Shown: one piece after another, positions 1 to 8,046 of the stretch
Layout of the letters: the number at the start of each line of letters is the position of its first letter
Position numbering within the stretch: the first letter of the stretch is position 1
Assembly: GCF_001881565.1 (NCBI RefSeq)
Contig: NZ_MPDJ01000015.1
Location: forward strand, 1 to 64,000
Length of the DNA stretch: 64,000 nucleotides
Reading direction: 5' to 3'
DNA from: Eisenbergiella tayi
GTDB taxonomy: Bacteria > Bacillota > Clostridia > Lachnospirales > Lachnospiraceae
The notes under the pieces: generated by a model
The model's database searches: none
Told to the model about the DNA's origin: nothing
What the model saw: the letters and a program-made list of their open reading frames with translations, nothing else
Made by a program: the position numbers and the translations under genes

Positions 1-30
1 TGTGGATTTTAAGGATGTCTGACGGTCCAG

Positions 31-47
31 CTAGGCCCGGGGCCTAG
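31..47. repeat. 17-bp perfect palindrome
   Basis: CTAGGCCC, one central G, then GGGCCTAG: a perfect palindrome about 16 bp before the left arm of the large inverted repeat. Its role is unknown; it may be the edge of the same element or a terminator stem of a gene left of the window, although no T-run follows. Confidence 0.6.
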
Positions 48-63
48 TTCCTCCGCGCGTGGG

Positions 64-361
64 TTTCCCTCCCCGGCGGGGCCCGGGTGCAGATAACCCT
101 CCTGCGTGAACGGCTCCGCCTGCCCGGGTGCCTCGTCCAGACGGCCTGCGGCACGGTAAGGATTCCTGTAAGGGCCGTATAAACACGCCGGTCCTTAGGC
201 TGCGTCCTTTGCAGCCTTAGTACCGCTGCGTGTTTATCCGAGCGAAAGCGTGCCCTATAAGGAACCTTACCGTGCCGCAGGCCGTCCGGAAGAGGCACCC
301 GGGCAGACGGAGCCGTTCACGCAGTAGGTTTATCTGCACGCGGTCCCCGCCGGGAAGGGAA
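64..361. repeat. Nested GC-rich inverted repeat (about 110-bp arms)
   Basis: Bases 64-174 and 252-361 are reverse complements of each other with only about ten differences by eye. The loop holds further pairs: AAACACGC (181-188) with GCGTGTTT (228-235), and AGGCTGC (197-203) with GCAGCCT (211-217) around a 7-base loop. The whole stretch can therefore fold as one almost continuous cruciform or RNA hairpin. It is much more GC-rich than the genes nearby. Open frames on both strands share peptide sequence only because the DNA is palindromic, so I do not call them genes. It could be a MITE-like element, a structured RNA or an inverted-duplication artefact. Confidence 0.85.
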
Positions 362-412
362 TCCGAAGCGGGAAGGTGCGCTCCACAAAGAATAGCTGAA
401 CTGCAACATATA

Positions 413-421
413 TGGTATAAT
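413..421 (+). promoter_or_regulatory. Extended -10 promoter for the first two-component system
   Basis: TGGTATAAT has the TGN plus TATAAT form of an extended -10 element. No good -35 lies 16-18 bp upstream, as is common with extended -10 promoters. It sits 60 bp before the response-regulator start and just after the inverted repeat. Confidence 0.55.
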
Positions 422-480
422 TTTTAATGTTATTTTCATATTTCTTCCGTAAAATGAAAAATATAAAGGAGAAGCCTGTT

Positions 481-1152
481 ATGCGACTGCTTATTGCCGA
501 GGACGAAAAAGACTTGAACCAGGTCATTACAAAGACCCTGCAGAAAAACCATTATTCCGTGGATTCCTGCCTGGACGGGCAGGAAGCGCTGGATTGTCTG
601 GATATGGCCGAATATGATGCCATAATCCTGGATATCATGATGCCCCGTGTGAGCGGGCTTGAGGTGCTGAAAAAGCTGCGTTCTGCCGGGAATAAGACTC
701 CCGTTCTTCTGCTTACCGCAAGGGACAGCGTCCAGGACAGGGTTGCCGGCCTGGATACCGGCGCCGATGATTATCTTGTGAAGCCTTTCGATTTTGAAGA
801 ACTGCTGGCGCGCATCCGCGTGATGCTGCGCAGGGAAGGCGGCCGGGTTGATAACTGTTACCGGATTGCCAATCTGAAGGTGGACTGTGATGCAAGATGC
901 GTTTTCCGGGATGACATCCCCATTGCTCTGTCCTCCAAAGAATTTTCCATTCTGGAATACTTAATCTGCAACCAGGGGATTGTCCTGTCCCGTGAAAAAA
1001 TAGAACAGCATATCTGGAACTACGATTATGAAGGCGGTTCCAATGTGGTGGACGTTTATATCCGGTATCTCAGGAAAAAAATCGATGACGGCTTTACCCC
1101 AAAACTGATCCACACGGTACGCGGCGCAGGCTATGTGCTGAAAGAGGCCTGA
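481..1152 (+). CDS. OmpR-family response regulator
   Basis: A 223-residue DNA-binding response regulator. The receiver domain (about 1-118) has the acidic pair E7/D8, phospho-acceptor D51, T79 and K101; a Trans_reg_C winged helix follows (about 125-220) and ends in the usual RGAGYVL motif. The frame is open upstream to 427, but the ATG at 481 is preceded by AAAGGAG and starts the canonical LLIAEDE strand, so I use it. It is 4 bp upstream of its sensor kinase and clearly co-transcribed. The direct repeat in front of the PepSY lipoprotein gene downstream (3274-3291) has the spacing typical for this family, so that gene is a probable target. Confidence 0.93.
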   Translation: MRLLIAEDEKDLNQVITKTLQKNHYSVDSCLDGQEALDCLDMAEYDAIILDIMMPRVSGLEVLKKLRSAGNKTPVLLLTARDSVQDRVAGLDTGADDYLVKPFDFEELLARIRVMLRREGGRVDNCYRIANLKVDCDARCVFRDDIPIALSSKEFSILEYLICNQGIVLSREKIEQHIWNYDYEGGSNVVDVYIRYLRKKIDDGFTPKLIHTVRGAGYVLKEA

Positions 1153-1156
1153 ACGT

Positions 1157-2518
1157 ATGAAAAATATGTCTATCAAACTGAAAATCACCTTATGGTACAC
1201 TTTATTCATGACACTGCTTGTTGTGGGAATCCTCTGGCTGCTTCTTTTTATCACCAACAGCCGGCTGCTTTCCAATGCCCGGCTGCGCCTGAAGGATACC
1301 GTTACCAGAAGCTTTCACGAAATCGATTATGAAGACGGTGTGCTGGAATTTGATAATGATATTAATTTTCTTGGAGAAGGCATCTATATTTCCGTATATG
1401 ACGCCCATGGCAAGCTGCTTTACGGAAGGATTCCTTCCCTTTTCAACGGTGCCCCCGTGCTTGTCATGGATGAAATCCAGCAGGTGGATTCCGGCCAGAC
1501 GCTCTGGTATGTTTACGATTATTGCCAGAAAATCGAAAGCTACGGCAATCTGTGGGTGCGTGGCATCGCTTCCCAGACCCAGACAGACGCCGCCCTCCAA
1601 ATCGTCGTGAACCTGGCTTTGGTTTTTCTGCCTTTCTTTGTCCTCTGTATCGCTGCAGGCGGTTATTTCATTATCCGCCGGACACTCTCCCCCTTAGCCG
1701 ACATGACGGAAACCGCCCAGAAAATCAGCAGCGGAAACGACTTATCCCGCCGGATCCGTCTGGGGGCCGGAAATGACGAGGTCCATAAAATGGCCCATAC
1801 CTTTGATAAAATGATGGATAAGCTGGAGGATTCCTTTGAAAATGAAAAGCAATTTACCTCCGACGTGTCTCATGAACTGCGTACTCCGGTCACAGTCATT
1901 CTTTCCCAATGTGAATATGCCCTGCAGGAAGATACTCCTGCTCAGGAAATTAAGGACTGTATCCGTTCCATTGCCGCCCAGGCACGGAAAATGTCCAACC
2001 TCATCTCACAGCTGCTCACCCTTGCCCGGGCGGATAAAGGGACACAGAAGCTACATTATGAGCTGCTGAACTTAAGCGAACTGGCGGAAATCATAACGGA
2101 AGAACAGAAAGGACTTGCCTCTGAAAAAGGGATTACACTGGAAACCTGCATTCAGCCTGATATCCTTTTCCGCGGGGATGAAACAATGCTGATGCGGCTC
2201 TTCATCAATCTGATTTCCAACAGCATCACCTATGGGAAGGAAAATGGCCTGACCCGTATCTCCCTGTCCAGTGACGGAAATCTAATAACCGGTTCCGTCT
2301 CCGATAACGGCATCGGCATTGAAAAAGATAAACTGGATAAAATATGGAAACGTTTTTATCAGGTTAATCCTGCCCGGAGCTCCGGCGAGCGGGAAGGCGC
2401 AGGCCTTGGGCTTCCTATGGTCAAATGGATTACCGAAGCACACGGAGGGACTGTCTGCGCCGAAAGCACTCCCGGCTCAGGGACCGTCTTTACATTCACC
2501 TTTCCTCAAAACAAGTGA
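1157..2518 (+). CDS. Membrane sensor histidine kinase (HAMP, HisKA, HATPase)
   Basis: A 453-residue partner of the preceding regulator. Two membrane segments (about 8-32 and 149-172) bracket an extracytoplasmic sensor of roughly 115 residues with no family I recognise. A HAMP linker, a HisKA dimerisation domain with H239 in the SHELRTP box, and a HATPase_c domain follow. The latter shows the N box NLISNSITYG, the DNGIGI box and GAGLGLPMVKW. The start is 4 bp after the regulator stop. PepSY lipoproteins are common partners of such kinases in Clostridia, which suggests envelope sensing, but the ligand cannot be read from the sequence. Confidence 0.93.
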   Translation: MKNMSIKLKITLWYTLFMTLLVVGILWLLLFITNSRLLSNARLRLKDTVTRSFHEIDYEDGVLEFDNDINFLGEGIYISVYDAHGKLLYGRIPSLFNGAPVLVMDEIQQVDSGQTLWYVYDYCQKIESYGNLWVRGIASQTQTDAALQIVVNLALVFLPFFVLCIAAGGYFIIRRTLSPLADMTETAQKISSGNDLSRRIRLGAGNDEVHKMAHTFDKMMDKLEDSFENEKQFTSDVSHELRTPVTVILSQCEYALQEDTPAQEIKDCIRSIAAQARKMSNLISQLLTLARADKGTQKLHYELLNLSELAEIITEEQKGLASEKGITLETCIQPDILFRGDETMLMRLFINLISNSITYGKENGLTRISLSSDGNLITGSVSDNGIGIEKDKLDKIWKRFYQVNPARSSGEREGAGLGLPMVKWITEAHGGTVCAESTPGSGTVFTFTFPQNK

Positions 2519-2562
2519 ATTTCCTTTACATCACTTTCTTCCGGAAGTATAATAAAGAAGCA

Positions 2563-2636
2563 GGGGAAGACACCCATTACACAAAACGAAGCATAACAAT
2601 ATTACAGCATCATTCAGAGGGGAGGACACCCATTAT
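2563..2636 (+). repeat. Imperfect 18-bp direct repeat in a leader
   Basis: GGGGAAGACACCCATTAC (2563-2580) recurs as GGGGAGGACACCCATTAT (2619-2636), 56 bp later, with two differences. The second copy contains the apparent Shine-Dalgarno (GGAGG, 2620-2624) and the ATT that may start the next gene. The first copy may be a fossil of the same initiation region or part of a regulatory leader. Confidence 0.7.
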
Positions 2637-3198
2637 AAAAAACATTTCTGTGATTGATGCGCAGGGTAACGAATATGAAGCGACCTGGCCCAAACGTGCC
2701 AAAGGTCTTGTCAAAAACGGCAGGGCACGCTTCGTCAATGAAACTACTATCTGCCTTGCGTGCCCTCCGGAAAATACGGAGGTTGATTTTATGAATATGG
2801 AAAATACTTTTAACCAGACGTCTCAGCCGGATGCTGAACCCGCCGCTGTGCATAATACTATTTTCTCCCCGACTGCTGCAGAACCGGACATGTCTTACAT
2901 CATCCGGAAAATCGACCAGATAATGGCCGATTCCCAGTATATCAGGGATGCGCTGGCACAGCTTGAGCATGCGGAAGGAGCCGCCGCCATGGCGATTGGC
3001 AACATTGTTGAAAACAGAGAGAATACCAACCAACGGATGATTGAGCTGCTGCAGAAATTATTGGACAACCTGAAACCTCAGCAATTGGATACCGATGTGG
3101 CAAAGCTGGATCGTATTCAGCAGATATTGGCTGCTGTCGATATGGATGAGGATTATAAATTCGATATACTCAATCAGGTAATCCAGCGGCTCTTCTAA
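2632..3198 (+). CDS. Conserved hypothetical protein, non-AUG start likely
   Basis: A 188-residue protein if translation starts at ATT 2632, 7 bases after GGAGG. The opening (KNISVIDAQGNEYEAT, then PKRAKGLVKNGRARFV and TICLACPP) is a block I recall from Lachnospiraceae hypothetical proteins, so coding here is likely although no in-frame ATG lies close upstream; the frame's only upstream ATG (2425) lies inside the kinase gene. GTG 2650 is an alternative. A second Shine-Dalgarno (GGAGG 2778-2782) precedes an in-frame ATG at 2791, so a 135-residue short form could also be made. The C-terminal half is helical and probably coiled coil. The function is unknown. A strong terminator follows. Confidence 0.65.
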   Translation: MIKNISVIDAQGNEYEATWPKRAKGLVKNGRARFVNETTICLACPPENTEVDFMNMENTFNQTSQPDAEPAAVHNTIFSPTAAEPDMSYIIRKIDQIMADSQYIRDALAQLEHAEGAAAMAIGNIVENRENTNQRMIELLQKLLDNLKPQQLDTDVAKLDRIQQILAAVDMDEDYKFDILNQVIQRLF

Positions 3199-3218
3199 GT
3201 TTCATAACAAAAAAGACT

Positions 3219-3260
3219 GCCGGCCCTAATCATTTTCTGTGATTAGGGCCGGTATTTTAA
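3219..3260 (+). terminator. Rho-independent terminator
   Basis: A 13-bp stem CCGGCCCTAATCA / TGATTAGGGCCGG with a short T/C-rich loop, followed by a T-rich tail. It ends the unit of the first two-component system and hypothetical gene. Confidence 0.85.
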
Positions 3261-3273
3261 TTTTATCATTAAA

Positions 3274-3297
3274 TTTAATCTTTCTTTAATCTTGACA
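3274..3297 (+). promoter_or_regulatory. Direct-repeat response-regulator site and promoter
   Basis: TTTAATC occurs at 3274-3280 and again at 3285-3291, exactly 11 bp apart, immediately followed by TTGACA (3292-3297). Heptamers in 11-bp phase are the typical binding site of OmpR/PhoB-type regulators. Only a weak -10 (TAGTTT, 3307-3312) follows, as expected for an activated promoter. The target is the PepSY lipoprotein at 3347, and the regulator at 481 is the obvious candidate. Confidence 0.6.
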
Positions 3298-3346
3298 CGT
3301 TATGCTTAGTTTATCAAAAGGAAATCACCGAAAGGAGAAACAAATA

Positions 3347-4078
3347 ATGAAAAGAAATTTATATATCCTGCTTCCCGCACTTGGCTTATCAGCCGCCCTT
3401 CTGGCCGCCTGCGGCAGCCAGAGCACTCCGGATTCCGTAACACAGCAAATCACCTCCAACCAGGATGCCCTTGCTGCAGGCGCGTCTTCCTCCACTGTCC
3501 AGATAACGGAAAACAAAGACGATGATGCCTCGCTGCCCGCAGCAGGTGAGACAGTCCCCCTTGCTGCGAACGCTTCCCTGCAGGCTGCGGCAGACAGCGG
3601 ACAGACGGCTTACATCAGTGAAGCAGATGCGAAAAAAATAGCTATGGAGCATGCCGGAGTCAAGGAAGAAGATATTTCCTACTTCAAGCTGAAGCTGGAT
3701 ACGGATGACGGGATCGTGGAATACGATATAAAGTTCTATGTGGGGAACACGGAATACGAATATGATATTGACGCCGTTACCGGCACCATCCGCAGCTTTG
3801 ATACGGAGCTGTCTGAAGAGCACCATCAGAATGGCACCCAGGGCAGCAGTAATGCCGCCGCTCCCGCGGGCTCCATCAGTGAAGCCGATGCAAAGAAAAT
3901 TGCCCTGGAACAGGTACCCGGAGCCACCGAAAACAATCTTCGGCTCAAAACCGATTATGATGACGGAAGGATGAAATACGAAATAAAGATTGTCTATAAT
4001 GAAATAAAATATGAATTTGATATTGATGCGGCCACCGGAAAGATACTGGAATGGGAATCAGAATCCATATATGACTGA
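3347..4078 (+). CDS. Lipoprotein with two PepSY domains
   Basis: A 243-residue secreted lipoprotein. The signal peptide ends in a lipobox with C22 (LLAAC), giving a membrane-anchored protein outside the cell. A Ser/Thr/Ala-rich linker leads to two PepSY repeats, each opening with ISEADAKKIA and closing with YD/FDIDA.TG.I (about residues 85-150 and 175-240). PepSY domains are thought to inhibit or modulate extracytoplasmic enzymes or signals. The ATG at 3347 follows AAAGGAG; an upstream in-frame ATG at 3302 lacks such a site and would spoil the signal peptide. Own promoter with an OmpR-type direct repeat; terminator behind. Confidence 0.88.
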   Translation: MKRNLYILLPALGLSAALLAACGSQSTPDSVTQQITSNQDALAAGASSSTVQITENKDDDASLPAAGETVPLAANASLQAAADSGQTAYISEADAKKIAMEHAGVKEEDISYFKLKLDTDDGIVEYDIKFYVGNTEYEYDIDAVTGTIRSFDTELSEEHHQNGTQGSSNAAAPAGSISEADAKKIALEQVPGATENNLRLKTDYDDGRMKYEIKIVYNEIKYEFDIDAATGKILEWESESIYD

Positions 4079-4112
4079 TTCCTCTATACCCTTACTTCTT
4101 TGCCGCCGCCCC

Positions 4113-4160
4113 AAAAATCCCCCTGCCTGCATTTTTCCGCAGACAGGGGGATTTTCTTTT
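4113..4160 (+). terminator. Rho-independent terminator
   Basis: AAAATCCCCCTG pairs with CAGGGGGATTTT around a 14-18 base loop, then CTTTT. It ends the PepSY lipoprotein transcript. Confidence 0.85.
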
Positions 4161-4318
4161 CTCTCCTCTTGTGTTATTGCTTCTGCAAATATGGTAACAT
4201 AAGCCTGATGACCACATAACAAATATTTCTGCACCATCAAAAAGACATTTCATAACACAGTCCTTGCCCGGAAAGAGGAAATTTATTATGATAAATTTTT
4301 ACGAAAAGAGGCGGCGCC

Positions 4319-5029
4319 ATGATCAATATAGCAATTTGTGATGATGAAAAATTCATGTCTGATGAATTATCCGGTTTACTTTATGAGTTTTTTTCTCCCA
4401 AAAATATAGAAATTAAAATCTGTCAATTTACAAACGGCAGCGCCCTGCTGAAGTCCAATAAACCTTTGGATCTCATTTTTCTTGATATCCGGATGAACGG
4501 GACAAACGGCATGGATGTGGCGAGGATATTACGCAGCAGAAATTATAAAGGCTATTTTATATTTGTTACCGTTATGGAGGAGCTTGTATTCGATTCCTTT
4601 GAAGTACAGGCATTTGATTATTTTGTAAAGCCGGTTAACCATGAGCGGTTCCATAAAACCATGGAGCGCTTACTTTCCGTTATGCAGAATTCTTCTGAAA
4701 CAAACCTTTTTATACAAAGAGGAAATGAATGGAGTATTGTTCCCTTTGATGACATTATGTATTGTGAAATTATCAACCGGAAAATTTATCTGCATTTAGA
4801 ACGGCAGGAGGTTATTGATTTTTATGAAAAGATTGAAAACATGGAAAAAAAATTAGACAATCGTTTTTTCAAGTGTCACAGAAGCTATATAATCAATTTA
4901 AAGTATGTAAGGAATTATAAAAAAGATACGGCCTACTTATGCAATGGGGAAGAAATTCCTGTCTCCAGATTACGGAACGAAGAATTTACCAATGCTATAT
5001 TGCAGTACATGAAAGAATGGAGATTTTGA
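4319..5029 (+). CDS. LytTR-family response regulator (AgrA/LytR type)
   Basis: 236 residues: a receiver domain (about 1-125) with acidic D8/D9, phospho-acceptor D56 in IFLDIRM, and KP at the usual C-terminal site, then a LytTR DNA-binding domain (about 140-232) with the typical FFKCHRSYIINLKYV stretch. The gene abuts the kinase gene behind it with no gap, so the two are translated together. Regulators of this class often control peptide signalling, bacteriocins or cell-surface functions. I find no AgrB or AgrD gene next to it. I found no convincing LytTR repeat pair in the 240-bp upstream gap. Confidence 0.92.
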   Translation: MINIAICDDEKFMSDELSGLLYEFFSPKNIEIKICQFTNGSALLKSNKPLDLIFLDIRMNGTNGMDVARILRSRNYKGYFIFVTVMEELVFDSFEVQAFDYFVKPVNHERFHKTMERLLSVMQNSSETNLFIQRGNEWSIVPFDDIMYCEIINRKIYLHLERQEVIDFYEKIENMEKKLDNRFFKCHRSYIINLKYVRNYKKDTAYLCNGEEIPVSRLRNEEFTNAILQYMKEWRF

Positions 5030-6352
5030 ATGCCTATCTTAATTGATTTTTTCAATATTTTCATAGTTGGTATCGCTGAAAATATCATAGAACTTTATTT
5101 TTTTGCAAAATTAAATGGTAAGAAAGCAAAGCTTTCCCATTACATACTGTTATCCGCTATAAACAATTCTTTCGTAAATTTGGTGCCTGCAGCCCTTCCT
5201 GCAAAATTGTTGATTAACGCTGTATTACTGGTGTTTTTCGGTGTTTTTATTTATAAGGCGGGCATCAAAACTGCTGTCCTGTATACTATTATCATCGTTG
5301 AAGTTATGGAATTATGCTTTGGTATTTTCAACTCCTTAGCCGGAATTTTATCACCATTGCTTTATCCGGTAAATCCGAAGGCTGTCGGCCTGATTTTTAT
5401 GATTATAAACAGTTTTTGCTCATTGCTGCTGTCCTGCCTTTGCTATTCTGTTATTCATAAATATTTTGTATATTCGGAAACCGAAAAAAACCGGTATATA
5501 CTTATGCTTTTCATGCCGCTGCTAATGATACTCATGTTAAGTGAATTTATAAGCAATTCCGTTTACAGCAACACAATTGTACTCAGCCGAAGAGGGGAAA
5601 TGAACAATACAAACCATCTACAGATGCTTGTCATTCAAGGCTTCGGTATTTTAAGCCTGTTCTGCATTATCTATGTCTTCCAAAAATTGATTCACAGCTT
5701 CAAAATCAGTATGCAGCTGTCTATGCTGGAGCGGGAAAACCACCATCAGAAGCAGTATGTATCAGAAGCAAAATCAAGGTATGAAAAGACACAATCCTTC
5801 CGGCATGATATAAAAAATCATCTGTCTGTCATTCACGGTCTTTTAGAAAAAGGAGAGATTAAAAAAGCAGAAGAATATTTGGAAAATATGGAACCCTTGA
5901 TGGATGGTTTATCCTTCCCCTGCCATACCAATAATCCGGTTCTTGATATTCTTATCGGCAACAAACTGGGAATCGCAGAAGATAAGGGAATTGCTGTTTC
6001 CTGCTCCTTAAAACTTCCTTATCCATGTACCATAACAGACATAGACCTATGTATTATATTGTCTAACGCATTAGACAATGCGATTCACGGATGTGAGAAA
6101 GCAACAGCAAATCCCGACAAATGTATTGAGCTTTCAGGACATATGCAGGGAGACTTCCTTTTACTTGAAATAAAGAACAGTTACTACGGAAAAGCTCCAT
6201 TGAAAAAAGGAATTGGTTTATCCAATATCAAATCCATTGCTGATAAATATAACGGGGCCATGAGTATAAACACCCAAAAAGAATCCTTTTGTCTGAATGT
6301 GCTGCTCATCATTCCACAACAGGAAGAAAACATTTCACGTCAAAGGTATTGA
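5030..6352 (+). CDS. GHKL-type sensor histidine kinase (AgrC-like)
   Basis: 440 residues. The first 215 or so are strongly hydrophobic with about six membrane spans, as in AgrC-type peptide receptors. A linker helix leads to the unusual H box FRHDIKNHLSVIHGLL, with H259 as likely phospho-acceptor, and a GHKL ATPase domain with N box LSNALDNAIHGCEKA and the KGIGLSNIKSI segment. The start codon directly follows the stop of the LytTR regulator. The input is probably a peptide or other membrane-proximal signal; this is inferred from the architecture. Confidence 0.9.
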   Translation: MPILIDFFNIFIVGIAENIIELYFFAKLNGKKAKLSHYILLSAINNSFVNLVPAALPAKLLINAVLLVFFGVFIYKAGIKTAVLYTIIIVEVMELCFGIFNSLAGILSPLLYPVNPKAVGLIFMIINSFCSLLLSCLCYSVIHKYFVYSETEKNRYILMLFMPLLMILMLSEFISNSVYSNTIVLSRRGEMNNTNHLQMLVIQGFGILSLFCIIYVFQKLIHSFKISMQLSMLERENHHQKQYVSEAKSRYEKTQSFRHDIKNHLSVIHGLLEKGEIKKAEEYLENMEPLMDGLSFPCHTNNPVLDILIGNKLGIAEDKGIAVSCSLKLPYPCTITDIDLCIILSNALDNAIHGCEKATANPDKCIELSGHMQGDFLLLEIKNSYYGKAPLKKGIGLSNIKSIADKYNGAMSINTQKESFCLNVLLIIPQQEENISRQRY

Positions 6353-6398
6353 ATCATCCGTTCTGAGGCTTAAAATACAGGAAAAGGAGGTAATCGCC

Positions 6399-6866
6399 AT
6401 GGAAACAGGTGTAATACAGAACAGTACAGTCTTTCAAAAAAATCCATCGGAGCCGGCTATGGCATCCCCTGTCCGCTCTCTTGAGGACAGGGATATTACA
6501 GATAAACCGGCTTCCCTCCCATCACCGCATGATGAATATATCAAAAGTGAAAACTCTTCAGATACAGCAAGCGGCCTATACAAGGTTGTTCCGGACGAGA
6601 ATGGCAGCTATAAAATTTTATATGATGATCCCAAAGCGGAAGCTTCAAAAAGTTCAGAAGAGGAATGTACTGTTAATACCGATAAGGCTGACCGAGAAAT
6701 AAAAAAAATAAAAGAAAAGAAGGAACAATTGGAACAGCAAATCAACTCCGCTTCCAGTGACGAGGGTAAGGTAAGGGAACTGGAGAAGAAACTGGCTGCC
6801 GTAGAAAAAGAACTGGCCCAAAAAGATAATGACGCATACAGACGTCAAAATGCCGTAATTTCATAA
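6399..6866 (+). CDS. FlxA-like coiled-coil protein
   Basis: A 155-residue cytosolic-looking protein with no signal peptide. Residues 1-85 are polar and probably disordered; residues 90-145 form a charged coiled coil (KADREIKKIKEKKEQLEQQ and onward) of the FlxA-like type seen in many Clostridia. The frame is open back into the kinase gene, but AAAGGAGG at 6384-6391 with a 7-base spacer fixes the ATG at 6399. It is the third gene of the LytTR/GHKL unit, 46 bp behind the kinase, and is closed by a terminator. The function is unknown. Confidence 0.7.
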   Translation: METGVIQNSTVFQKNPSEPAMASPVRSLEDRDITDKPASLPSPHDEYIKSENSSDTASGLYKVVPDENGSYKILYDDPKAEASKSSEEECTVNTDKADREIKKIKEKKEQLEQQINSASSDEGKVRELEKKLAAVEKELAQKDNDAYRRQNAVIS

Positions 6867-6914
6867 AACAATACTTTCCCCGGAAATATAAAAATCATGT
6901 ATCCCGGGAAAAGG

Positions 6915-6958
6915 AAGGCCCCTGCCCGCATTCTGCCTGCGGACAGGAGCCTTTTTTC
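6915..6958. terminator. Bidirectional terminator
   Basis: GGCCCCTGCCCGC pairs with GCGGACAGGAGCC (one mismatch and one offset), followed by TTTTTT on the + strand and a T-rich run on the - strand. It separates the convergent coiled-coil and alcohol dehydrogenase genes. Confidence 0.8.
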
Positions 6959-6978
6959 TGTTATTTTCCGATATTCTC

Positions 6979-8004
6979 TTATTTTTCCGGAGAAATAATA
7001 TATTTCCCCTTCGCCCGCAGCTGAGGCTGGCTCAGGATATCACCCAGCCGGTCCAGCCCGCAGACATCATAGATCATGCTGCTCACATCCAGACGTCCGG
7101 AATCAATCAAATCCAGCGCTCTTTTCTGTGTATAAGGATTAATATAGGAAGCCTTGAGTACAAGCTCCTTCTGGAAAATCTGAAAAGGCTTAACAGCAAT
7201 GGTTTCTTCCGGTTTGGTAAGCCCGAACATCATCACCACCGCTTTCTTCCCCGCAATTTCAATTGCCTGTTCAATGGTTGACGGACGGCCCACGCATTCA
7301 ATCACCGTCTGCACCCAATTCATCCCTGCACCAGCCAGAGCCGCCTTTACATCTTCATTGACAGGATCGATGCAGATATCCGCACCCAGCTTCTTTCCCA
7401 CCTCGCGCTTTCCTTCCACAGGCTCCAGCAGCGCCACCTTAGCCGCTCCGGCAAGCTTGGCAAGCTGCACCATGAGAAGCCCGATCATGCCTCCGCCGAT
7501 TACCACCACCTGATGTCCCGGCCGGATTTCACACATATCCAGGCCATGCAGACAGCATGCCACAGGCTCGGCCATAGCCCCCTGTTCAAAGGTTGTATTT
7601 TCTCCCAGCCGGTAAACCTGCTTGTAATTAACCGCGCAATACTCAGCAAAGCCGCCGTTTACCGTCGTGCCATAGCCCATCATATGTTCACAGAAATGAG
7701 CCTCCCCGTTCCGGCAGGCATCACAGGCGCCGCAGTAACAGTTGGGATCAATGCAAACCCTGTCACCGGCCCTGTACTCCGTGACCTTGCCGCCTGTCTT
7801 CACCACCACGCCGGAAAATTCATGCCCCAGAATGGTCGGCGGCGTCACCTCCGCGGCCCCCTTGTCCCCTTCATAAATGTGTACGTCCGTTCCGCATATG
7901 CCGCAGGCCTTCACCTGAATCAATACGTCCTCCGGCCCCACTTCGGGCTGCGCATACTCTTCCACTCTTAAATCATGTTTTCCATAAAACACTGCACTTT
8001 TCAT
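6979..8004 (-). CDS. Zinc-dependent alcohol dehydrogenase (MDR family)
   Basis: A 341-residue medium-chain dehydrogenase of the threonine/sorbitol dehydrogenase group. Catalytic-zinc residues lie in CGICGTDVH and GHEFSG; the structural zinc lobe is CYCGACDACRNGEAHFC. The NAD(P)-binding Rossmann motif is VIGGGMIGLLMVQLAK, followed by an acidic strand end (LLEP) that favours NAD(H). The substrate is not predictable. It is the last gene of the minus-strand operon that begins at 11429, 42 bp behind the cytidine deaminase. A polyol, amino-alcohol or threonine-type substrate would fit the family. Confidence 0.88.
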   Translation of the reverse strand: MKSAVFYGKHDLRVEEYAQPEVGPEDVLIQVKACGICGTDVHIYEGDKGAAEVTPPTILGHEFSGVVVKTGGKVTEYRAGDRVCIDPNCYCGACDACRNGEAHFCEHMMGYGTTVNGGFAEYCAVNYKQVYRLGENTTFEQGAMAEPVACCLHGLDMCEIRPGHQVVVIGGGMIGLLMVQLAKLAGAAKVALLEPVEGKREVGKKLGADICIDPVNEDVKAALAGAGMNWVQTVIECVGRPSTIEQAIEIAGKKAVVMMFGLTKPEETIAVKPFQIFQKELVLKASYINPYTQKRALDLIDSGRLDVSSMIYDVCGLDRLGDILSQPQLRAKGKYIISPEK

Positions 8005-8046
8005 GCTTATCCCCTTTCCTGTCCCTTCTACATTTACTCCTGTAAA

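Noticed and set aside
44-427. Two opposing open frames sharing peptide sequence in the inverted repeat
   Set aside because: The similarity is a consequence of the palindrome; composition is very Arg/Pro-rich and no ribosome-binding sites are present.
4319-6866. Complete agr quorum-sensing locus
   Set aside because: No AgrB-like protease or AgrD-like small peptide frame adjoins the kinase-regulator pair.
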